A DNA stretch of 64,000 nucleotides from Bacteroides oleiciplenus YIT 12058 (GTDB lineage: Bacteria; Bacteroidota; Bacteroidia; Bacteroidales; Bacteroidaceae). A program made the translations under genes and the position numbers. Location: contig NZ_JH992942.1 in NCBI RefSeq assembly GCF_000315485.1, forward strand, positions 758,402-822,401, read 5' to 3'. Under the pieces are notes generated by a model. The model was given only the letters and a program-made list of their open reading frames with translations. It was not told where the DNA came from and searched no databases. This document shows positions 53,473 through 61,698 of this stretch, piece by piece (within the stretch, counting starts at the first letter, position 1; each line of letters opens with the position of its first letter).

Positions 53473-54200
53473 CCGTATATCATGGCTCTATTTGTCCGGT
53501 AGAGAGTCCGTTGGCAGGAGTTTGCCGTCCGAGTCTTGATTTTGGCGTAGGATTCTATGTGACTGATATTTATTCTCAGGCGGAGCGTTGGGCTTTACGT
53601 GTGGCTGAAATACGTGATAATGCTGACGCCTGGCTCAGTGTGTATCACTTGGATATGGATGCTATTGTTGAGGACGGTGGGTATCGTTATCTGCATTTCA
53701 CTGCGTATGATGCAGCTTGGTTGGACTTTGTGACTGCCTGTCGTAGTGGGCGTACCTTGTGGCAAGAGTACGATTTAATTGAGGGTGGCATTGCGGATGA
53801 CCGTGTTGTACGTACGATTGATTTGTATTTGCGGGGCGACTATACCCGTGAGGAGGCATTGGCGAGACTTGTACATCAGGAGCCGAATAATCAGATTTGC
53901 ATTATTAATCAGGAGATAATCAATCGTCATTTGCATTTTATTGAAAAAATCCGCTTGGTGATTGGTGTGGCAGAAACTCCGATACCGTATGCAGACCCGG
54001 CATTGCAAGCCAAGTATTTGGGTATAGTGGAACGGCTTGTATCTGTCTTGAATATCTCTCAGGAACAGGCGCTCGATGTCTTTTACAGTAGTGATACGTA
54101 TCGCTATCTTTCGCAACGGAGGGGGGACTTGCATCTGATGAGTGCAGCTTATCTGGCCGATGAAATTATGATTGAGTTGCAACGAAAGCAGGGAGGTTGA
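53466..54200 (+). CDS. DUF3990 protein, ADP-ribosyltransferase-like, probable toxin
   Basis: A 244-residue protein. MLTVYHGS with H6, then SLDFGVGFYVTDIYSQAERW with Y31, gives the H...Y layout of ADP-ribosyltransferase folds, to which DUF3990 has been related. A later acidic site could lie in LWQEYDLIEGGIADDRV. The C-terminal 90 residues are helical. The partner DUF3791 is encoded immediately upstream with a 7-nt overlap. It would modify a cellular target if freed from its partner. Target and activity are unknown. It sits between two tip-gene copies with its own terminator. Confidence 0.82.
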   Translation: MLTVYHGSICPVESPLAGVCRPSLDFGVGFYVTDIYSQAERWALRVAEIRDNADAWLSVYHLDMDAIVEDGGYRYLHFTAYDAAWLDFVTACRSGRTLWQEYDLIEGGIADDRVVRTIDLYLRGDYTREEALARLVHQEPNNQICIINQEIINRHLHFIEKIRLVIGVAETPIPYADPALQAKYLGIVERLVSVLNISQEQALDVFYSSDTYRYLSQRRGDLHLMSAAYLADEIMIELQRKQGG

Positions 54201-54247
54201 GGTCACCTGAAATCTTGTTATGTTAGTATTCTGAGGAAAAAAGTTTT

Positions 54248-54287
54248 CCGTCCCGCCCCATATACAAAATTGTATGAGGCGGGACGG
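54248..54287 (+). terminator. Cassette terminator B
   Basis: CCGTCCCGCC (54248-54257) and GGCGGGACGG (54278-54287) with additional pairing inside, followed by tttgttttcc. Same outer arms and tail as 50249-50290. Confidence 0.85.
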
Positions 54288-54330
54288 TTTGTTTTCCCCC
54301 TTATTTATTCCAGCAAATATATTAAAAACA

Positions 54331-54418
54331 GACGGTCTGTTCATAGCAAATAGACCGTCTGTTTATTATAAACTGACCATCTGTTTCGGGTAAATGGACG
54401 GTCTGTTTTAGGATAAAC
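54331..54418. repeat. Four 22-bp direct repeats upstream of T3
   Basis: Copies start at 54331, 54353, 54375 and 54397, each opening GACSRTCTGTT, with 11-bp less-conserved spacers ending TAAA-like. The exact 22-bp period equals about two DNA turns, as for a regulator binding side by side. Of the gap 54201-54494 the rest is the terminator at 54248 and AT-rich leader. Confidence 0.8.
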
Positions 54419-54494
54419 AGTAGTTTGAAATTAGTTTGTAAGATAATGATTATGATAATGATATGGTATTTAATGAATTAAAAATAACTATAGT

Positions 54495-56950
54495 ATGAAT
54501 ATGAAACGAATGAAAATTGGAAGTTTTTTGATCCTGTTTTTAGGGTTAGTGGCACTTGCGGGCGGAATGGCCGCATGTGAAGACAATATCGGGGAAGAGG
54601 AAATCCTGACGGGTAATGATGGGTTGGTGACGGTGCCGCTGGCATTTGACTTCGCCTCCGAACTTAATGGTTATGATGTGCCTCGGGCTCGCCTCGGGCT
54701 CGCCTCGGGCTCGCCTCGGGCTCGCCTCGGGCTCGCCTCGGGCTCGCCTCGGGCTCGCCTCGGGCTCGCCTCGAAGGAGGCAATACTGCCTCCTTCGAGG
54801 CGAGCTTGTCCCCCCACTTGTCAACTCGTGATGTTGCAGAACTGACTCCGGACGCTCTGTATAATTTAGAAATCAGACAATACAATTCCGCAGGCACACA
54901 CCTTGCAGGCTCCACTTTTGCCAATGCCACTATCGGCAAGACTTTGGACGTGGCACTGCAAGCAAGTGAAGATTGCCAACTGGTGATTGTAGCGCATGGT
55001 GATGGCAATACGGTTAAGACAGAATTAGGAACAAGAACATTGCAAAAAGTGCAGGAAGAAATAACAGTAGAGGCAACAGCACTCAACCAAATTGATCCGA
55101 CGAATCAAACGAGCATGAACAAAATGCCCTATGTGCTGCATCTGAAACATGTGAAAGTGGTGAAAGATGCAATTTCCGGTAAATTTATCATCCAGAGTAT
55201 AGACGGAGCTTATGATGCCCGTCTCCGGCTGAAACGCTTGGCAACCCGGCTTACAATGACATGGATATATGCCGTGAGTGACTTTGATATAAAGCAAATA
55301 TTGATTCAAAGCGTGCCTTTAGCCTATGCTGTAGTGGATGCACCGGATGAACAAGATGGCACTTACCCCTCGCTTATTCAGCAATTTACCACAATAGAAG
55401 TCCCCTCAGTGGGTAATAGCGGCAGTTATTCCTGCTGGATACCTGCCAATGTGCGGGGAAACTCGCCTGCCGCCACTTCGGAGGCATTGCGCACGAAGGC
55501 CAATGCGCCGCAGGGAAGTGCTTTCGTTAATTTTGTTGCCGTGGACAAGACGGATGCGAAGAAAAAACTGGACTATCGCGTTTATCTGGGGGGTAGGGAG
55601 TCGTCGGACTTCAATGTGCTGGGTAACACCAATTATAACTATACAGTAAACTTCAAGCACGCAGGTATCCCTACGGATGACGGTCGTGTGACGTATATTG
55701 ATCCGATACCAGCTTCCGAAAATAATAACAACCTTCTGCCTACCGCAAACTGTTTCATGATTGCTCCGGGTGGTGCATTCTGCTTCGACCCGTTTGTATT
55801 CCAGTCCAACGGAACTTCAATGACTAATGATAAATTAGTGAGTTGGTGCAGCATCGGTGGCATCAAGTCTGTGAAGTTGCTCTGGCAGACCAAAGAGAAT
55901 GGTGATGTGGGTGATCCGGCGATGGGCATTGCCAATAGTAATGACGATCACACCAATATTGTGGATGTGAAACGCACGGATGGTTCCACTATCACGACGG
56001 TTCCTGCAACAGGAGCAGGGCAATGCTTCATTTATTGTCGCACGGCATCCAATACTACTGGTGGGAGCGGCGTGATTGCCGCTTATGACGGAGAGAATGG
56101 TACAGGAAATATTCTCTGGAGTTGGCATGTGTGGGTGACGGATTATTATCCGGATGCCACGGGAACTGAAACGGTGCTGATGCCGGAGGAAAAGCGGAAG
56201 TTGAAACTGGTGCCGGTGAGTAGTACTGATGGTACTGTTGCGGCCATCATGATGGACCGTAATCTGGGTGCCTATGAAGGCGCGTTCGATGCTATTCCGA
56301 AAGATATTCTTACTATGTCCCGAAACAATGGTTTCCACTTCCAGAAAGGGCGGAAGGATCCGTTTCCAAGTAGTTATACGACGCAGAAACTGCCAGGTGT
56401 CTACCAATTTACATTAAGTGCGGATGCACCTCCCAAGCATATCATGAACAGGTATAAACCGGATGGCTTTCATGCGATTGTACCTTTGTCTATCGGCAGT
56501 GGAGCTACTTCGTTACAGAAGGCTTATCAGGTACCGATATCCATTGCCGGTGGTAATGGTACTACTTGGTGTTCAGATAATCCGCGTCCGGCATGGGGTA
56601 CCATAAAAACTATTCATGATCCGTGCCCGGCAGGGTGGCGTATCCCCCAGAAGAGTGAACTTTATGTTCTGGTGAATCGTAATACTAGCGTGATTCCTGT
56701 AAGTGCGCAGGATGATGGCGGGGTACTACTTAAATATGATAACACGGGAAGTATATTTTATATGCGATTTACCGGATACCCGCCCAATATAACTCAATTG
56801 AATAATGTTGGGACAATGGGATATATGTCTGCGTCTGAAAATGAGGCGATTTTTAGAGTGCTAGGCCTGGGAGGCACCAAACCTGAAATAGGGTCAATGA
56901 GAGATTACGACGCCCACACCACTCGTTGCGTTCAGGAAAAAATAGAATAG
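54495..56950 (+). pseudogene. Tip-like fimbrial lipoprotein T3, out of frame (phase-OFF candidate)
   Basis: ATG 54495 gives a signal peptide with GGMAAC as the likely lipobox (Cys28), then CEDNIGEEEILTGNDGLVTV and FASELNGYDV. A 125-bp insert (54681-54805) with eight 11-bp repeats shifts the frame, and it stops at 54845. The downstream frame resumes as LSPHLSTRDVAELTPDALYN and continues to FISUMP-like DPCPAGWRIPQKSELYVLVN and TTRCVQEKIE. Without the insert the join reads GYDVLSPHLSTRD, with the TR site as in T1. Seven or ten repeats would also restore the frame. It is the third copy of the T1 gene. Confidence 0.8.
54681..54805. repeat. Insert in T3: eight 11-bp tandem repeats plus palindrome
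   Basis: Eight exact copies of CCTCGGGCTCG occupy 54681-54768. A palindrome follows, with 19-bp arms GCTCGCCTCGAAGGAGGCA and complement around ATAC. All frames across the repeat are open for long stretches, since the unit has no stop. Copy number sets the frame: 8 is out of frame; 7 and 10 would be in frame. Confidence 0.92.
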
Positions 56951-56982
56951 TAGAATAACATACCATATCCCCCGAAACCAGG

Positions 56983-57051
56983 GAAAACGCAGAGGTTGCA
57001 GACGAATCCACCCCCATAACGGTGGCGCTCGTCTGTTTCCTTTGCGTTTTT
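56983..57051 (+). terminator. Terminator after T3
   Basis: Left part AAAACGCA and CAGACGA (about 56984-57005) pairs with TCGTCTG and TGCGTTTT (57029-57050), followed by a T-rich run. It ends the T3 transcript before the next gene. Confidence 0.65.
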
Positions 57052-57101
57052 TGCGTTCTGTAAATAATAACAATGAACATCTAAAACAAAAAAAAGAAAG
57101 T

Positions 57102-57503
57102 ATGGAATTAATGACTTTACATCGATTGGCACAACGCCTTGAAAATGAAAAACAACGCTATGTCCGGCAGCAAGAACGGGAAGAACTTTTATTGCGCAGG
57201 ATGCAGCGCACGCGGCAAAACATAGAAAACCTGGAGTATGCATTGCAGTCACTGGAACGAATCATTCGTCTGCACCGCAGGCATCGCATCATCCCTCATG
57301 CTGAGGTAGATAGTTTCTTTGACGGAGCTTCCGCCGTCTACGACCGTCTGCAAGCCCGCCTGCATCTGAATCTGAGTTATTCCTTTTTTTGCTACATCAT
57401 CTCTACCCGCTATCTGTTCGAGAGCCGTGTACGTCTGCCCAACCGCCGTTTCCTTGGTTTCGCCACCGTGTTTTCCTACTTTAAAAAGAAACGTGGAAGT
57501 TGA
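57102..57503 (+). CDS. Basic coiled-coil protein, unknown function
   Basis: A 133-residue protein. The first 60 residues are a strongly charged coiled coil (ENEKQRYVRQQEREELLLRR; LEYALQSLERIIRLHRRHR) and the C-terminal part is basic and hydrophobic (YSFFCYIISTRYLFESRVRL). No signal peptide. I use ATG 57102; the frame is open from 57042, inside the preceding terminator. Not recognised. It follows the fimbrial locus but has no fimbrial feature. Confidence 0.6.
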   Translation: MELMTLHRLAQRLENEKQRYVRQQEREELLLRRMQRTRQNIENLEYALQSLERIIRLHRRHRIIPHAEVDSFFDGASAVYDRLQARLHLNLSYSFFCYIISTRYLFESRVRLPNRRFLGFATVFSYFKKKRGS

Positions 57504-57593
57504 ATACCACCCTTGTCACTCTTGTTCTTTATATGTGATATTATTTTTATAATTTCGCAACCGATTTATTAACAAACGGGTGGGTCGCAAAGT

Positions 57594-57653
57594 ATGATTA
57601 AGGTCTTATTCCCCGACGGGCTACCCTATTATAAACTTAAAGAAAAACAATGA
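57594..57653 (+). CDS. Possible 19-residue leader peptide overlapping DUF4248
   Basis: MIKVLFPDGLPYYKLKEKQ, whose stop TGA overlaps the DUF4248 ATG as ATGA. The overlap suggests translational coupling; no further evidence for expression. Confidence 0.35.
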   Translation: MIKVLFPDGLPYYKLKEKQ

Positions 57654-57910
57654 AAGAAGTGAATTTTGACTGGCTGCTTCAAGGTTGCCATCCTTTGTCC
57701 GAAGTGGCACAGGCGTATTTTCCATGTATGCACAACAGTTCGGCTGTGCGCTCGTTCCGGAAGCACGTCAAGGAAATTGTCGACTTGTATGCCGGGCTGT
57801 TGGAAGTGGGGTACACTGATCAGATTACTATTCTGACCCCGTTACAGATTGCGGTGCTGATCCGCCATCTGGGGCTTCCCAATCAGGCACGTAGAGAGAT
57901 GGAACAGTAA
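57650..57910 (+). CDS. DUF4248 domain protein
   Basis: An 86-residue protein fitting DUF4248: SEVAQAYFPCMHNSSAVRSF, RKHVKEIVDLYAGLLEVGYT and LTPLQIAVLIRHLGLPNQAR. The pattern suggests a helix-turn-helix-like fold. In Bacteroides it recurs in loci with HU-like, smalltalk and amidase genes, as seen just downstream. Function unknown. A strong terminator follows. Confidence 0.82.
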   Translation: MKEVNFDWLLQGCHPLSEVAQAYFPCMHNSSAVRSFRKHVKEIVDLYAGLLEVGYTDQITILTPLQIAVLIRHLGLPNQARREMEQ

Positions 57911-57932
57911 GAACGCGGCTCCGTCAAAGCAG

Positions 57933-57963
57933 GAAGGATATATTTATATATCCTTCTTTTTTT
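57933..57963 (+). terminator. Intrinsic terminator after DUF4248
   Basis: GAAGGATATA (57933-57942) pairs with TATATCCTTC (57947-57956), 4-nt loop, followed by seven or more Ts. The rest of 57964-58206 has no gene; a promoter box TACCTTTG lies near 58175. Confidence 0.85.
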
Positions 57964-58206
57964 CTTTATATTATTATATTGTGTACGGTTGGCTGTCTGG
58001 TTGCCTGTTCGCTTCCGTAACTAAGCTGTTTATTATCAGCAAGTTTTTCTGTTCGCCGGGCTGTACGGTTCGCAGACCGGTCTAAATGTACACGGATTGT
58101 ATCAATAATTCACCATGAACCACCGAATGTAACCAGTCGGAACATGGCGAGAACAGAACCCGGTTTATTGCCATACCTTTGTTGCTGTAAACAAAGAAGA
58201 TGAATT

Positions 58207-58824
58207 ATGAATTTGAATAAAGATTTGCAGGTGGCAGGTTACGTCATGATTCCGCGTGCCCTGCTTTTGAGGACTTTTGAGGAGCATCGTGAGGCGGTGG
58301 GAGATATGAATGCATTTCTGCGGGTGCTGACCTATGTCAATTATGCCGAAGCGATGACGAAATGTTGCAATACCGAGGTGGCTTGTCGGCGGGGAGAATC
58401 GGTGATATCCTTCAGTCATTGGGCGGAAATTCTGGGCTGGACTATCGGGCGTACCCGGCGTTTCTTCAACCGACTGATTGCCGACGGCGGCATAGAGTTG
58501 GTGAAGGGAGACTGCGTCAGCCATATTCGTATACCGGGCTACGATGCATGGGTAGGCAAAAGGATGGCCGGAAAGGCGGATGCGGCCACCACTCTTGAGG
58601 AGGGTTTCGGAACATTCTGGGACGAATATCATGAAATCACCCGTATGCCCCGCAAAAGCAGGGAGGAGACTCTCAGGGAGTGGAAGAAGATGTCGCTCGA
58701 AGAGAGAAAGCTGGCTCAGGAGAACATTGAAGAATATTACTACCATTTGCGGAATACGAAGTATTGCTGTCAGGCTGCGAAATATCTGGCTAACAAGCTG
58801 TTTCAGGATGAATATGACAATTAA
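58207..58824 (+). CDS. Replication-initiator/helicase-loader-like protein
   Basis: A 205-residue protein. The N-terminal winged-helix part (AGYVMIPRALLLRTFEEHRE; VISFSHWAEILGWTIGRTRR) resembles phage and plasmid replisome organisers. The C-terminal 80 residues (EEGFGTFWDEYHEITRMPRK; LREWKKMSLEERKLAQENIE) look like the region such proteins use to bind helicase. The stop shares one base with the DnaB start, which supports a helicase-loader role. This is inference from layout and position. Confidence 0.7.
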   Translation: MNLNKDLQVAGYVMIPRALLLRTFEEHREAVGDMNAFLRVLTYVNYAEAMTKCCNTEVACRRGESVISFSHWAEILGWTIGRTRRFFNRLIADGGIELVKGDCVSHIRIPGYDAWVGKRMAGKADAATTLEEGFGTFWDEYHEITRMPRKSREETLREWKKMSLEERKLAQENIEEYYYHLRNTKYCCQAAKYLANKLFQDEYDN

Positions 58825-60230
58825 TGATGAGTATAACAGAGAATAAAAGAGAGATGAATGAAACTTTAAATCCACAGGATGCCGGACTGGAAGAAGCTGT
58901 GCTGGGTGCTTGCTTGGTAGAGAGCGAAGCTATATCCTTGATTGCCGATAAATTGCGGCCGGAAATGTTCTACAACGATCAGAATCGGATGGTTTATGCT
59001 GCTATTCTGGCTATGTTTCGTGCAGGAAAAGTGATTGATATTCTTACGGTAAAGAATGAACTGGCTTCATGCGGCAATCTGGAGAAGGTGGGCGGACCTT
59101 ATAATCTGATGCGGCTTGCTTCGCGCATAGCGTCGAGTGCCCATCTGGAGTACCATGCGTGTATACTTCGGGAACTATTTATCCGTCGTGAGGTGATTCT
59201 CGGTTCGTATAAACAACTGGCTGCCGCTGCCGATGAATCGGTAGACATCACGGATGTGCTGGTGGGCATGCACGATTTGCTGGACCGCCTTGAGGGCGAA
59301 ATGGGAGCTGCCGACCATCTCCGTACTATGGGGCAACTAATGGAAGATACCCTGACGCAAGTGGAAGCCCGTGTTGAGAGTAGCCGGAATGGTATTACAG
59401 GTATCCCTACTGGCTTCTCCGATTTGGACAAGCTGACTTCGGGCTGGCAACGGGGAGATTTGGATATCATTGCTGCGCGTCCGGCAGTGGGAAAAACGGC
59501 TTTCGCCCTGCACTTGGCAAAGACGGCTGCTGCAAGCGGTTATCATACGGTGGTTTTCAGTTTGGAAATGCAGGGTGAACGTTTGGGAGATCGCTGGTTG
59601 CTTGCCGCTACTGAAGATGTGGATGCTTCGCATATGCGCCGCGGACAGCTCGATACGGGGGAATTGCGGCAGGTGCGTGAGGCTTCCCGGCAGCTTTCAC
59701 AACTTTCCATCCGTGTGGACGATAGTCCGGTGGTGAGTATGGATCATGTGCGCTCGGTGGCTCGTATGCTGAAAAGCAAGGGAGAGTGTGACATGATTAT
59801 TTTGGATTACCTGCAACTTTGTGATATGAAGTCCGACCAGAATAACCGCAACCGTGAGCAGGAAGTGGCACAAGCCACCCGAAAGGCTAAGCTGATGGCA
59901 AAGGAACTGGATGTACCGGTATTGTTGCTCAGCCAGTTGAACCGCATGAGTGAAGGACGTCCCGATTGCCGCCCGCTCCTGAGCGATTTGCGCGAAAGCG
60001 GGGCAATTGAACAGGATGCGGATATGGTGATGCTACTGTATCGTCCTGCTCTGCATGGCTTGAAAACGGAGCATAAGAGTAAGTATCCTTCCGAGGGACT
60101 TGGAGTAGTGATTGTGGCAAAACATAGAAATGGAGAAACAGGCGATGTTTACTTTGGACACAACCCCAGTCTGACGAAAATGGGAGACTATGTTCCGCCT
60201 TGCGAATGGCTGATGAAGCATGCAAAATGA
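58824..60230 (+). CDS. dnaB: Replicative DNA helicase, DnaB family (accessory copy)
   Basis: A 468-residue helicase. The N-terminal DnaB domain (NPQDAGLEEAVLGACLVESE to about 120) joins a RecA-like C-terminal domain with Walker A AARPAVGKTAFALHLAKTAA near residue 213, MIILDYLQLCDMKSD as Walker B, and the SDLRESGAIEQDADMVMLL motif. Residues for hexamer ATPase are present and no intein is seen. Its place next to a loader-like gene, away from ribosomal genes, suggests an accessory or phage-derived copy rather than the housekeeping one. Confidence 0.9.
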   Translation: MMSITENKREMNETLNPQDAGLEEAVLGACLVESEAISLIADKLRPEMFYNDQNRMVYAAILAMFRAGKVIDILTVKNELASCGNLEKVGGPYNLMRLASRIASSAHLEYHACILRELFIRREVILGSYKQLAAAADESVDITDVLVGMHDLLDRLEGEMGAADHLRTMGQLMEDTLTQVEARVESSRNGITGIPTGFSDLDKLTSGWQRGDLDIIAARPAVGKTAFALHLAKTAAASGYHTVVFSLEMQGERLGDRWLLAATEDVDASHMRRGQLDTGELRQVREASRQLSQLSIRVDDSPVVSMDHVRSVARMLKSKGECDMIILDYLQLCDMKSDQNNRNREQEVAQATRKAKLMAKELDVPVLLLSQLNRMSEGRPDCRPLLSDLRESGAIEQDADMVMLLYRPALHGLKTEHKSKYPSEGLGVVIVAKHRNGETGDVYFGHNPSLTKMGDYVPPCEWLMKHAK

Positions 60231-60289
60231 TATGGGTGCCAATGGGTGTAAATCGGTTGTATGTGGTACGAAAATAATTGGCAAAAGGA

Positions 60290-60320
60290 TTGACTTCCGC
60301 TTCGCGATGTTGTATCTTTG
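60290..60320 (+). promoter_or_regulatory. Promoter of the HU-like gene
   Basis: TTGAC at 60290-60294, then 18 nt, then TATCTTTG at 60313-60320, a good fit to the Bacteroides pattern; ATG 60376 follows. Confidence 0.7.
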
Positions 60321-60375
60321 TGATGTGCTCGGAAGGGCGATTATAACTTAAACCTTAACTTAATTTGTTTTACTT

Positions 60376-60876
60376 ATGGATGTAACCGTAGAGCGCTATA
60401 TGCGCAGAAAAATCGTGACTGATCCCGATTCTCCCAAGTTCTTTTATCTTCGTCAGAAGGTCGGTACGTGCAAGACCGTAGATATTGATACCCTTGCCGC
60501 TGCCATACAGAAAAGCTGTGCAATGACGAAAGGGGATGTGAAACATGTGATCGAGGCACTTGTGGAGGAAGTTCAGGAAAATCTGGCGAACGGAAACAAG
60601 GTGAAACTGAATCTGTTCGGTACGTTTCACATGACGTTCTGCTGTCCGGGTGTGGCAACTTCGGCAGAATGTACTGTGAAGAATATCAAGCGGGTGAATA
60701 TTCGTTTTGTTCCGGACAAGGAGTTAAAACTGGTGAATAACAGTCATGCGCAGACGAGGAGCCCGGCTAATGTGATGTTTGCATTAGAGAAACCGGAAGA
60801 CAAAGACGGTGGATCATCAGACGGAGGCGGCAGTTCTGATGGAGAAGGAGGGCTTGAAGAAGATCCGCTGGGGTAA
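60376..60876 (+). CDS. HU/IHF-like DNA-binding protein with acidic tail
   Basis: A 166-residue protein of the Bacteroidetes HU-HIG type. Residues 1-120 match HU-like folds (CKTVDIDTLAAAIQKSCAMT; KVKLNLFGTFHMTFCCPGVA; IKRVNIRFVPDKELKLVNNS). The last 25 residues are Gly/Ser/Asp-rich and flexible (DGGSSDGGGSSDGEGGLEED), which is common in this subfamily. It likely binds DNA in the cytoplasm. Own promoter at 60290; the structured leader of the smalltalk gene follows. Confidence 0.88.
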   Translation: MDVTVERYMRRKIVTDPDSPKFFYLRQKVGTCKTVDIDTLAAAIQKSCAMTKGDVKHVIEALVEEVQENLANGNKVKLNLFGTFHMTFCCPGVATSAECTVKNIKRVNIRFVPDKELKLVNNSHAQTRSPANVMFALEKPEDKDGGSSDGGGSSDGEGGLEEDPLG

Positions 60877-60907
60877 ATTGAAAATTAAAAATTAAAAATT
60901 GAGAAAT

Positions 60908-60977
60908 GGCTGCGCGGTGTGAAGGCATCAGGTTGTAGGGGGCGAAACAAATTTCGCCCGATATACACTGCGCAGCC
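60908..60977 (+). other. Nested stem-loop before the smalltalk/amidase genes
   Basis: Outer arms 60908-60920 and 60965-60977 pair over 13 bp with one mismatch (GGCTGCGC against GCGCAGCC). The inner hairpin GGGCGAAA (60940-60947) and TTTCGCCC (60952-60959) is perfect. It lies between hu-like and smalltalk genes and could be a terminator, an RNA leader or a small RNA; no T-run follows. Confidence 0.65.
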
Positions 60978-61009
60978 AATTAATAATTAATATTTAAACT
61001 CACCTCATT

Positions 61010-61111
61010 ATGAAAAAAACGACTTGGGACAAGATTTTGAAAGTAATTATTGCTGTGGCTTCTGCTTTGGTTGGCGTGCTGAGTGCACATGCCATGACAG
61101 GCGTCCGCTGA
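61010..61111 (+). CDS. Smalltalk peptide (33 residues)
   Basis: It encodes MKKTTWDKILKVIIAVASAL followed by VGVLSAHAMTGVR, one transmembrane helix with a charged N-terminus. This matches the tiny smalltalk family described in Bacteroides, which is usually found in this setting between an HU-like gene and an amidase. Probably membrane-inserted. Its role is unknown; the amidase 14 nt downstream suggests a holin-like partner, which is inference. Confidence 0.88.
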   Translation: MKKTTWDKILKVIIAVASALVGVLSAHAMTGVR

Positions 61112-61124
61112 TAAATTCATAATC

Positions 61125-61598
61125 ATGCGAAAGATTGATTTACTTGTCATTCATTGCAGCGCCACCCGCGCTGACCGTTGCTATACGGAATTTGACTTAA
61201 CCACTGATCACCTGTGCCGGGGCTTCTCCGGCGCAGGCTATCATTTTTATATCAGGAAGAACGGGGATATCAAAAGTCTTCGTTCCGTTGAGAAGCCCGG
61301 TGCCCATGCAAAAGGTCACAACGCTAACAGCATTGGCATTTGTTATGAAGGCGGTTTGGATGTGAATGGTCGGGCTGCTGATACAAGAACTGATTTTCAG
61401 AAGCATTCTCTGCGCGTGTTGGTCATGCTGCTGTTAAGAGATTATCCCGGTAGTAGGGTAGTGGGGCACCGCGATCTCAGTCCCGACCTGAATCATAATG
61501 GTGAAATAGAACCGGAAGAGTGGATAAAAGAATGTCCTTGTTTTGATGCTGCAACAATTTTGTATAATCCGCCACCTCCGAATCCGGCTTATAGATAG
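61125..61598 (+). CDS. N-acetylmuramoyl-L-alanine amidase (Amidase_2, T7-lysozyme-like)
   Basis: A 157-residue single-domain zinc amidase. KIDLLVIHCSATRADRCYTE has the first zinc His, SGAGYHFYIRKNGDIKSLRS the catalytic region, GAHAKGHNANSIGICYEGGL a central motif and VVGHRDLSPDLNHNGEIEPE with the second His; the last zinc Cys is probably in IKECPCFDA. No signal peptide, so export would need help, perhaps from the smalltalk peptide just upstream. It cleaves peptidoglycan stem peptides. Phage-like lysozymes have the same layout. Confidence 0.92.
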   Translation: MRKIDLLVIHCSATRADRCYTEFDLTTDHLCRGFSGAGYHFYIRKNGDIKSLRSVEKPGAHAKGHNANSIGICYEGGLDVNGRAADTRTDFQKHSLRVLVMLLLRDYPGSRVVGHRDLSPDLNHNGEIEPEEWIKECPCFDAATILYNPPPPNPAYR

Positions 61599-61698
61599 GA
61601 TAGCCAAGGGGGATAGTAAAAATATTTTTGGTGAGATTTGCCGCTGGTAAGTAGAATTTCAGTATTTTAGCTCCCGATAGTATGGCGGTAATGTGTAG

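Noticed and set aside
54331..54418. CRISPR-like array
   Set aside because: Only four 22-bp copies with 11-bp variable parts; too short for spacers and no cas genes.
54646..54831. A separate small gene made of the 11-bp repeat
   Set aside because: The repeat unit has no stop in any frame, so long open frames appear by chance; the Arg/Leu/Gly/Ala-rich peptide has no gene features.
57650..61598. Complete prophage
   Set aside because: Replication- and lysis-like genes only; no capsid, portal, tail or integrase genes and no attachment-site repeats seen.
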